Below are positions 17,065 to 24,149 of a stretch of 42,250 nt of DNA, piece after piece. Where the stretch lies: the NCBI GenBank assembly GCA_018780265.1, contig JADMJV010000077.1:1-42250 (forward strand). The letters are read 5' to 3'. Position 1 is the stretch's first letter. Each line of letters begins with the position of its first letter. The translations under genes and the position numbers were made by a program. Under the pieces are notes generated by a model. It saw only the letters and a program-made list of their open reading frames with translations, was not told where the DNA came from and ran no database searches. The DNA comes from a bacterium. GTDB lineage: Bacteria > Vulcanimicrobiota > Xenobia > Xenobiales > JADMJV01.

Positions 17065-19358
17065 GGCAGCGCGTCCCATTCCAATTGCGACAGAAATCTC
17101 AACTTGGAATCCTCGTCCAAAGCCATACCTGTCCACCTCTGGGCCGTTTCTCGGGGCGAGGCCCCGGCATCCAGCCACAGTTTGGTGGGGTAGTACACGC
17201 GCACCTGCCCGCCGTCATAGCTGGCCACCGTTTTGGCCGTGCGCGAAAAAAGCACCTGTTTGATCGGTCGCGGGTGCGGCAACCAGCCTGACAGAGCGCG
17301 GCCCGTGGAAGTCTCCAAGATCCGCAACTGGCGCCGCTGGCGCACCACGGCCAGGCGACTGCCGTCCGGGCTGAAGGCCACGCAGCCGGGAAATTCTTGG
17401 TCGGTGCGCGGCTGTTCGCCAGCCATGGCCACCCGACCGGCCGGACCCAAGTCGGCCAGCAACCGACCCGAGTCCACTTGACTGTGGTAGGCCTGTCCTC
17501 CACGCAGCCACACCAGACTGCGGCCCGAGGGCGACAGCTCAAAGGTATCCACTTCGGCCAGCGGCGCTCCCAGCGGCCGGCCCTGGTAGTCCAACAGTTG
17601 CAGCCCCCGATTGCTCCCCAAAACGCCGATGCATGAGGAACTGAGACGGACCAGCGCGGGGTTCACCGCCAGCTTAAACTGCCGCTTCCGCCTATCTCCT
17701 TCAAACAATTGACAGGCACCGTCAGGGCCAACCGCAAGCCAGTGGCGCTGGTTGGGAGCGACGGCCAGGCAGGCCGCCTGTTGCGGCCCCGAAAGCCAGG
17801 AATTCATGGTCACGGGGTCCTTCTGCCAGGCCTGCAGCAAACTCTTCCCTGCCGGACTCCACAACTGGATTTGCCCGGTGCTATTGGCGGTCAAAATTCG
17901 TTTGCCCAAGAACTCGATCTGAGCCAGTGCCGGTGGATGCTCCAACAATGGCCTTCTGTCCAGCACCAGGCCACCCGGGCAGGCCCCCAGGAGAACCTCA
18001 TCCGACAGAGCCAGGTGAGTGAGATCGTCGCGGTCTAACATTTCCACTAGCGAACACTGGTAGCTGGCCATCAGCTCCGGCAATTCCACGGACTCGGGCC
18101 AGTAGGTCAGAGCCTGCGCCCAGAGCAACACCGCTTCCACCATCTCGCCGCGATCTCTGGCGCGAATGCCCAGCGAAGTCTCAAGCCGGGCAAACGCCTG
18201 CCGTTCCTGCCCCACCTCGGCCAACTTTCTTTCCATTTCGACCTTGGCCTGGGCTAATTGCGTGGCATTGTCGGCCACATTCTTGCGCTCCTTGCTGACC
18301 TCCGCCCAGGACAGCCACAGGCCCCCCAGCATAATCACCACGAAGCTAGCCAGAGTGGCGCTCAGGGCCGGGTTGCGGCGCACCGCTCTTTCCAACTGGT
18401 AGGCAGCCGACCAGGGGTGGCGGATGCGCAAAGGCTGTTTCTCCAGGCGACAGCGCAGATCGTCCTGGATGGCCTGGGCATCGGCATAGCGGAAGACCGG
18501 CAGGAGTTCCAGGCACCCCTCAACGATGGCCGCCAGCTCGTGATCCACCTTGGGGTTTAACCTACGCACCGGCACCAGCGAACTCTGCGAGACTTGCAGA
18601 GCCAGTCGCAGACGGTACTGGGTGCTGGTGCTGCTCATGGTCAGCAAGGCTCGATCCTCCAGGCGCGGCACCTTGCCGGTTAACAGACGGTAGGCGGTGG
18701 CCCCCAGTGCATAAATATCCCAACGCACGTCAGGTTGAAAGCTGCCGTGTCCCAGGGCACGCTGTATCTGCTCGGGCGGCATGTAACCCAGGGTTCCCAG
18801 AGTGAAGCCGCCAGCGTTGGTGGCGAACGATTGCCCAAAGTCGGCCAGGCGGGCGCGCCCTTCCCCATCGAGCAAGATGTTGCCCGGCTTCAAGTCACCA
18901 TGCAAAATGTCACGGGCGTGGATGTAGCTCAGCCCCTGGCATACCTGATCCAACCAGGTGGCCACTTTTTCCGGGGTGGCCGCGCTCTCGGCCAGGGAAC
19001 CGGCCAGCAGCGGCATCACAAAAAAGGGAGGATCGTGGTCCAGATTGGCGTCCAGCAAGGTGACTACGTTGGGATGCTCAGCCACCTCGATCAGGCGCTG
19101 GATCTCCTGACGAAATAGAGTCCAATCCAGGCCCTTGCGGCTGAAGACTTTGACAGCCACGCGTTGACCGGTGCTCACCTGAACGCCCGCCCAGGCCTCA
19201 CCGAAGGTTCCCGCGCCCAGACGTCCATGTACCAGATAGCCCTGCAGTTGCGGAACGACTGCGCCGCCGGTCGAGGCTTCGCGCGACAGCGAAATCAACT
19301 CCGCCCCCTGGGCCATAGTGGCGTCTAGAGTTAGCTCTATATCATCTTCAGAAGCCAA
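17061..19358 (-). CDS. Membrane Ser/Thr protein kinase with beta-propeller-like C-terminal domain
   Basis: 765 residues from TTG 19358 (GAGGG three bases upstream); ATG 19316 (MAQGAEL) is the alternative, and the frame is open to 19493. Kinase motifs: glycine loop GRLGAGTFGEAW, AVKVFSRK, HGDLKPGNILLDG near 151 (HGD instead of HRD, so a non-RD kinase), ADFGQS, YMPPEQ replacing APE, and WDIYALGATAYRLLTGKVP. A membrane span (LASFVVIMLGGLWLSW) lies near 340, followed by a coiled coil (AQLAQAKVEMERKLAEVGQE-like). About 300 residues of WD40/propeller-like repeats end the protein (QIQLWSPAGKSLL, VAFSPDGSRLAVVRQ), probably outside the cytoplasm. It is first gene of the pseudopilin/GspF operon and overlaps the next gene (ATGA), so it likely senses or controls that machine. 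Confidence 0.88.
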   Translation of the reverse strand: MASEDDIELTLDATMAQGAELISLSREASTGGAVVPQLQGYLVHGRLGAGTFGEAWAGVQVSTGQRVAVKVFSRKGLDWTLFRQEIQRLIEVAEHPNVVTLLDANLDHDPPFFVMPLLAGSLAESAATPEKVATWLDQVCQGLSYIHARDILHGDLKPGNILLDGEGRARLADFGQSFATNAGGFTLGTLGYMPPEQIQRALGHGSFQPDVRWDIYALGATAYRLLTGKVPRLEDRALLTMSSTSTQYRLRLALQVSQSSLVPVRRLNPKVDHELAAIVEGCLELLPVFRYADAQAIQDDLRCRLEKQPLRIRHPWSAAYQLERAVRRNPALSATLASFVVIMLGGLWLSWAEVSKERKNVADNATQLAQAKVEMERKLAEVGQERQAFARLETSLGIRARDRGEMVEAVLLWAQALTYWPESVELPELMASYQCSLVEMLDRDDLTHLALSDEVLLGACPGGLVLDRRPLLEHPPALAQIEFLGKRILTANSTGQIQLWSPAGKSLLQAWQKDPVTMNSWLSGPQQAACLAVAPNQRHWLAVGPDGACQLFEGDRRKRQFKLAVNPALVRLSSSCIGVLGSNRGLQLLDYQGRPLGAPLAEVDTFELSPSGRSLVWLRGGQAYHSQVDSGRLLADLGPAGRVAMAGEQPRTDQEFPGCVAFSPDGSRLAVVRQRRQLRILETSTGRALSGWLPHPRPIKQVLFSRTAKTVASYDGGQVRVYYPTKLWLDAGASPRETAQRWTGMALDEDSKLRFLSQLEWDALP

Positions 19359-20303
19359 GGACCCTCGTTTGCCCTCGGACCACCCAATCCTGCTTTGAAA
19401 GATTCTCCAAGTCCGCCCAGTGAATGGTTTTTTGGTGCTTTCCTGGCCGTGCAGTGGTCCATAGAGGAACGAGCCAACAGAGCATGGTTCCAACTGGGAA
19501 GGGGCTCGTGGTGCGCTCCCTCAGCTCGCGCCAGCGGCCCTACGGCCGTTAAAGTTGACGTGCCTCGGCAAGCGATTTGAGTAAAGCTCCTGATGAATAT
19601 CTCCAGGGGCGGCGAGCCCTCGGTTTCAAGCCGCCGGACGCTGGCTCAAGGCTCCGCAATTCGCATTATTCCTGGAGGCACTTGCACCTGGTAGTCAGCA
19701 TACGCGGAGGCCTGGATCTGTGCCAGAGGCACAGAGGGTGTGTTGCCTGTGCCTATTTTGGGGTTCAGGCCGAGCCCTGACCGTGCAGGTGACCTTGCAA
19801 GGCGAGGAGGCCGAAACGATTGGCCAATGATCACACCGGGAGAGGCACCGGGAATGCTATGCATCGCCCGAGCCGTGGGCCAGCCAGCCATCCATATTCG
19901 CGACCACGTGAGGGAAGCCACTCAGACCCCGCACTCTCTGTGGAGCCAGTGGAGGAGCCGCCAGCGGGCGGCTGTTGGGGCCAGGTTTGGCCAATGATTT
20001 CACATGGGGGGCATTTTGGGCCTGGCGATTCCTTAACCAGGCCACTTCCCGATATAATTGTTACCCGGCCACCCTCGATTTCACGGGGCATTACCGCTGT
20101 GCTCGCAGACCCATTTTAGTCTACAAGAAAAAAAACCAGGACGTAGCCGTGACACCCTGATTTCCCGCCAGTTGTCTCGCTCGTCCGGTTGCAGCGACCC
20201 GGGACCGCCTTTCCCTCACGGATTTGGCCTGGGCGACGACCATAGTCAGGAAATTTGAGAAACAGAAAACCCATTCCCGTGATTCACTCTGTGCCGTCCA
20301 CTC
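19359..20303. other. 945-base intergenic region, no gene recognised
   Basis: No open frame here has a family signature, ribosome site or coding-like composition. The stretch must contain the promoter of the kinase-pilin operon (reading left) and the end of the transcript from 20837. A perfect TATAAT at 20053-20058 has no good -35 partner and no gene after it. A 12-base direct repeat is listed separately. It could be the remains of a lost gene. Confidence 0.5.
19820..19998. repeat. 12-base direct repeat TTGGCCAATGAT
   Basis: TTGGCCAATGAT occurs at 19820-19831 and 19987-19998, 167 bases apart, each followed by TCACA and a G-run after a few bases. It contains the palindrome TTGGCCAA. It may be a regulator site or leftover duplication. 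Confidence 0.45.
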
Positions 20304-20837
20304 TCATCGGGAATAGTCATCAACCCAGCTAATCTTGCCAGAGTAAAGTAGCAGCACTCGTCGGGGGCTTTCCAGCATAATCAGCGGCTCTGTGATGTCG
20401 AAGTCGATGATGGCCCAGAACCGGGCCAGTTCGTGAGTCGTGGGCCGGCGGGCTTGGAAGCCGCCGTCGGCGACCAACGTTTCACGCAGTTGATCGTCCA
20501 GTGCCGATAGTGATTTTCCGCGGAAACAGCGGCCCTCGCCGCCGGGATTAAAGGTGGCTGGAATCGACTCGATCGACTCTGGAAATTTGGCTTTCTTCCA
20601 GGTTTGCCAGAGTCCCGGTCCGCAGAAAACAAAGTCGGTGAAGAGATGGTCGTCGCCAGCGTACCCGGGGGCCAGAATCCGCCCCACGCGGGCACCCTCC
20701 TCGCGCATGCGTTCGGCCGACAGAGGCGTGTATTTCACTCCCGGCGGGGCTTGGGGAACCTGACTCCAGGAATCTTGCGCAAACAGCGGGGCACCTACCA
20801 ATACCAGGCAAAACAAGCCGAGAACGAACACTTTCAT
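20304..20837 (-). CDS. Secreted protein of unknown function
   Basis: 177 residues. The Sec signal peptide MKVFVLGLFCLVLVGAPLFA ends before QDS, a good signal-peptidase I site. AAGGA sits six bases before the ATG. The mature part has a CGPGLW stretch, two Cys that could pair, and Trp/Phe-rich C-terminal strands (ARFWAIIDFDI, VLLLYSGKISWVDD) but no motif I recognise. No operon partner is close. It is transcribed alone, away from the SprA-like gene. Confidence 0.78.
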   Translation of the reverse strand: MKVFVLGLFCLVLVGAPLFAQDSWSQVPQAPPGVKYTPLSAERMREEGARVGRILAPGYAGDDHLFTDFVFCGPGLWQTWKKAKFPESIESIPATFNPGGEGRCFRGKSLSALDDQLRETLVADGGFQARRPTTHELARFWAIIDFDITEPLIMLESPRRVLLLYSGKISWVDDYSR

Positions 20838-21195
20838 AGGGGGTCCTTACGACAGTTGCCGGAACGTTCCCTTGGCTCTGGTACACTTCTGGAGCCAGCG
20901 GTTTTTAAGGGACCCCCAGAGCCGTTCGTCGCGCTTTTCCTCGCTCTCCCATCCACCCTTTGGCACGACGTGGCGTCGCTCCATTTGACAAAAGCCGCAT
21001 CGTCAGGGCTCTGCTCTTGAGCGCCGCCTGAACGGCGCAGCGACTCTTGCCGCCGACCGATCTGAGCGGCCTCGAACCAGAACTGCTCCTACAGGCTCTG
21101 GGACTTGCTCGAGTCGAAGACTTGACCCAATCAGCGCCGGTGATCGAGGTCGAGGTGAGTGCGAATTCGTAACATCGTTCGGTTAAGCTGAACCT
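20838..21195. other. 358-base divergent intergenic region, nothing recognised
   Basis: It separates the divergent secreted-protein and SprA-like genes and must carry both promoters. A short dyad GGTT-AAGCTG-AACC lies at 21181-21194, just before the 21196 start, where no Shine-Dalgarno is seen. No credible small gene was found. Confidence 0.4.
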
Positions 21196-21873
21196 ATGGC
21201 GAACATTCCCGCTCCCTCCGGCCACTCAGCCGCTCCGCTTCGACCGGCCGTTTCACCCCAGAAGAGCGCCCAAGAGGTGCCCGTGCCGGCACCGGGCAAG
21301 GAGAAGGGCAACGTCGACGGGTTCAAAGGCTCCCCGGAGCTATCCACTGACAAAGATCCCGGCTCGAAACGTGACCTTTCCAGTCTAAAAGCGGCCTTCG
21401 GCAGCCTCACGCCGTCCGAGGGCGAGCTTACTCGAGCCCACAGCCGTGGGCAGAACGCCTCGGAGATGAAGCGCGACCGCGACCAAGATCAACGCATCGT
21501 CGACCACGTCTGCGGCGAGGGCTGCGGTTGCAAGCCAAAGCTGGGCGACGACCCCCTCAAATCGCTGCAGGCCCGCGACGAGGAGGTGCGCAAACACGAG
21601 GACGACCACCTTAAGGAAGCCGGTGAGTTTGCCGCCGGCGGGCCCACTTTCAAGACCCACACCGCCAGCGACGGCCGGGCCTACGTCACCAGCGGCGAGG
21701 TCAACGTGGACGTCGGCGAGGTCAAAGGTAACCCGCAAAAAACCGTCGAGAAGATGAATCGCGTCGAGAAGGCCGCTCTCAAACCCGAAAACCCCTCCGA
21801 AAAAGACAAGCAGGTAGCCCGCGACGCAGTGAATACACGCATGAAGGCCGAAAGCGATCTCAAGTACCAGTAG
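21196..21873 (+). CDS. SprA-related putative zinc metalloprotease-like protein
   Basis: 225 residues. Residues 135-180 carry the SprA-related family signature: RDEEVRKHEDDHLKEAG with an HExxH-type motif (HEDDH), then AAGGPTF..TASDGRAYVTSGEVNVDV, matching the family pattern AAGG..DGk.YAvGGEV. The first 100 residues are Pro/Ser/Lys-rich and probably disordered. An unusual Cys cluster VCGEGCGCKPK precedes the domain and could bind metal. No signal peptide is seen. The family's function is not established; proteolysis is inferred from HExxH. It is the only gene between two intergenic regions. Confidence 0.82.
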   Translation: MANIPAPSGHSAAPLRPAVSPQKSAQEVPVPAPGKEKGNVDGFKGSPELSTDKDPGSKRDLSSLKAAFGSLTPSEGELTRAHSRGQNASEMKRDRDQDQRIVDHVCGEGCGCKPKLGDDPLKSLQARDEEVRKHEDDHLKEAGEFAAGGPTFKTHTASDGRAYVTSGEVNVDVGEVKGNPQKTVEKMNRVEKAALKPENPSEKDKQVARDAVNTRMKAESDLKYQ

Positions 21874-22400
21874 GCCGAGCGTCCTGTGCCATAGCCCGCT
21901 ACAGTATTTCCAAGTCACGGGCGACCGGATTTCACCGTTGACAGCCAATTGATCGCCCACCAAAGTGACCAAACCCCTCAAAACGAACGCGGGGTCGTCG
22001 GCCACACTCAGCCCTCCCGAACCAGTTCCACGAAGAAGCCAATGGTACCACGCAGCAGCCGGTCAGAGCTCCCCCCGGGGCATCCCATATCGATCCAAAA
22101 AATGGACACCCCCCCAGACGGACACATAGGGCGGTCCAGACCGGCCGCATGGCCGCCTGAGTCGAACTTGGAAGCCAGCCACAAACCCGCTCCGACGCCG
22201 AGCGCGCCCGTGCCCACTTTGCGGAAAGGCGAGAAAGGCCGTGGACAAGCCTGTTTAACACTCTAAAACAAACCGGCCATTTTCGGGCAAATTGACTTTA
22301 AATATCAGCCTGGATGTAAAAAGCCGACCATCCAATTCATCCGCCCTTTACTCTGTGCCTGCGATAATCGGTCCAGGTCAGGCAGAGGAGCATTGCAACC
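21874..22400. other. 527-base intergenic region before the GNA-repeat operon
   Basis: No gene is supported; open frames here are Pro/Ser-rich without ribosome sites. The right end is more AT-rich and holds a possible promoter (listed). GAGGAG at 22385-22390 lies 10 bases before the ATG at 22401. Confidence 0.45.
22292..22320 (+). promoter_or_regulatory. Possible sigma70-type promoter for the 22401 operon
   Basis: TTGACT at 22292-22297, a 17-base spacer and TGTAAA at 22315-22320, about 80 bases before the start at 22401. The -10 matches only 4 of 6 consensus bases. Confidence 0.4.
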
Positions 22401-23672
22401 ATGGCTTTTTCGGGCATCAATGGACTGGGGTTCAGCGGGTTTGGGATACCCACCTACCCGGGCGTAGGGGGCTTTGGGGGTCAGACGCCGGCCTTCGGTA
22501 CTCAGGCACCGGGATTTCAAAACAATCCGATGCAGATCTACCAACTGACCCAGATGCTGCAAATGATGATTGGCGCCCTGCAACAATTGCAGATGGGCTA
22601 TCAACAGATGATGGGCAAGAACGGCCAACCGATGCCCTTTGGTCAGCCTGTGCAACCCGCCGGCCCCGGCCACGGGAATGCCGGTAACGCTGGTAATGCC
22701 GGGAATGCCGGCAACGCCGGAAATGCTGGCAATGCCGGTAATGCTGGGAATGCTGGCAACGCTGGCAACGCCGATAATGCTGGGAATGCTGGCAACGCCG
22801 GGAACGCCGGTGGCGCCAAAGGGGCTCCTGGAGTTGCTGACCCGGGGTTTGCGAACTGGGCGGCCAATCCTCAAAATGTGGGCAGTGCCGAGCGCACTCG
22901 CATCAGTCAAATGACGGATGACCAGCGCGCCGCGCTGCACGTGTGGGGGATTCAAGCCGGCTCGTCCGGCAAGAATGATGGCGGTGTCTACTTCAATGTC
23001 CTCAACAATCCGCAAGACTTTAAGCCAGCCGAAGTGGCCCTGGTGAAGCGACTCTATCAGGAGGAGATGAATACCTACGGGGGCGTCACCGGCAAAGCCC
23101 TGGACAAGGAGTTCTTCAACCTCTATCAGGGGATGACGGGCAAAGACATCTCCCAGCGCTACGCCAATCGACCGGTGCAGTTCGCCACCGGTCCAGTCAA
23201 CATGAACAATCGAGTCACCGGTCAGAACGGCCTGGGCCAATTTGACAATGCGGTCATCCGCCTGTGGGGCCACGACCGCCTGGACAACGGAGCCAACGAC
23301 GGGTCGATCGTGCAGTTTACCCTGGGGGCGGGCAAATCGATGGACACCGACCTGGTACAAAACCAGCGAGGCAATCTGGAGGCCCTGCTGGCTGCCGATG
23401 AAGCCGATGGCGGCCGAGACGGCAGCGCCCTGGAACGGTCCTTCGTCGACTCGCTGGACCGCATTTACCTGGGAGGGCCAGGGGCCAATGTTGACAAGAC
23501 TCTGGCAGAGTCGGGCATCAACCGCACCACCGTAGGTTCGGTGCTGGATCGCATCAAGAACACGCCCTTCCCCGGCATCCCCCCAGGGGTAGACATCACC
23601 AATATGCAAAACATCGGCAAATGCCCCTTCTTCAAAGGCGGGGTCACCGGCCAGGTGAGTATCAACAACTAG
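22401..23672 (+). CDS. Gly-Asn-Ala repeat protein of unknown function
   Basis: 423 residues in three parts: a Gly/Gln/Met-rich N-terminus (residues 1-90, including QMLQMMIGALQQLQMGYQQM), fifteen GNA/DNA triplets plus a closing GGA (about 92-139), and a 280-residue C-terminal domain. The C-terminal domain is acidic and Asn/Asp/Gly-rich (ALHVWGIQAGSSGKNDGGVY, FNLYQGMTGKDISQRYANRP) and matches no family I know. No signal peptide or membrane segment is seen, so export would need a non-Sec route. The G-x-y periodicity recalls collagen-like proteins but lacks proline. It is first of three co-directional genes ending with the YcaO enzyme, 41 bases before the next gene. Confidence 0.78.
   Translation: MAFSGINGLGFSGFGIPTYPGVGGFGGQTPAFGTQAPGFQNNPMQIYQLTQMLQMMIGALQQLQMGYQQMMGKNGQPMPFGQPVQPAGPGHGNAGNAGNAGNAGNAGNAGNAGNAGNAGNAGNADNAGNAGNAGNAGGAKGAPGVADPGFANWAANPQNVGSAERTRISQMTDDQRAALHVWGIQAGSSGKNDGGVYFNVLNNPQDFKPAEVALVKRLYQEEMNTYGGVTGKALDKEFFNLYQGMTGKDISQRYANRPVQFATGPVNMNNRVTGQNGLGQFDNAVIRLWGHDRLDNGANDGSIVQFTLGAGKSMDTDLVQNQRGNLEALLAADEADGGRDGSALERSFVDSLDRIYLGGPGANVDKTLAESGINRTTVGSVLDRIKNTPFPGIPPGVDITNMQNIGKCPFFKGGVTGQVSINN
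22674..22817 (+). repeat. Sixteen 9-base repeat units encoding GNA triplets
   Basis: The consensus unit is GGN AAY GCY. Fifteen units encode GNA (one is DNA) and the last encodes GGA. Third positions vary between units while the peptide is kept, so the protein sequence rather than the DNA repeat appears to be maintained. The periodicity also opens false reading frames on both strands. Confidence 0.9.
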
Positions 23673-23713
23673 CCCCAGGCACAGGGTGGACTGGCGGCGA
23701 ACCTACCCCGACC

Positions 23714-24133
23714 ATGGTTATGCGCCTGTTTTTGCTCCTCTGCCTCACGGCCGCCCTGTGGGCTGAACCCGAGCCCGCCCCGCTCGAGTTTGACAGCCCC
23801 CAGGAGTTGTTACGGGCGGCCCGCGACCTTCGACTGGATTTGAGCGACTTGGGTAACACCCAGTTCCGTGGAGGCTCCAACTTTAGCAACGGATTTGACC
23901 GGGGCGACATGAGCAAATTGTCCCTGGCTGTGAGCTATTTCGAACGGGCCTGCATGCGTGTGCAAGATCCCCATGAAACCATCGCGGCTTTTTGGGACCT
24001 GGAAAAAGCTTATCAGCGCGCCTGGCGCCCGGGACCTTATGGAAGCGCCAGTGTGCGCGACTTCGAAAAAATCATGGCTGGCCTGGAACGGTTTTACGCC
24101 ACTCTCACCAAACCCGAAACCCCGACCCCATAG
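23714..24133 (+). CDS. Small secreted protein of unknown function
   Basis: 139 residues from ATG 23714 (or 23720). The signal peptide is MRLFLLLCLTAALWA before EPEPAP. The mature part is helical and contains a YFERACMRVQDPHETIAAFW stretch, reminiscent of helical repeat proteins, but no family is recognised. It lies 41 bases after the GNA-repeat gene and 16 bases before the YcaO gene, so it probably shares their transcript. The longer frame to 23621 overlaps the previous gene and is rejected. Confidence 0.72.
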   Translation: MVMRLFLLLCLTAALWAEPEPAPLEFDSPQELLRAARDLRLDLSDLGNTQFRGGSNFSNGFDRGDMSKLSLAVSYFERACMRVQDPHETIAAFWDLEKAYQRAWRPGPYGSASVRDFEKIMAGLERFYATLTKPETPTP

Positions 24134-24149
24134 GCTTTCAGCCCGCGCC

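Noticed and set aside
20053..20058. Perfect TATAAT box
   Set aside because: No acceptable -35 at 16-18 bases and no credible gene downstream.
21949..22266. 105-codon frame between the SprA-like and GNA-repeat genes, considered as a RiPP precursor
   Set aside because: Its composition is Pro/Ser/Arg-rich with no ribosome site and almost no Cys; no leader-core layout is visible.
22674..22817. Repeat array considered as CRISPR
   Set aside because: The unit is 9 bases with no spacers and is fully in frame within a protein gene.
22639..22914. Frames over the GNA repeat on both strands (Met/Pro/Ala-rich peptides)
   Set aside because: They are produced by the 9-base periodicity of the real gene; the plus-strand main frame has the ribosome site and the long continuous coding sequence.
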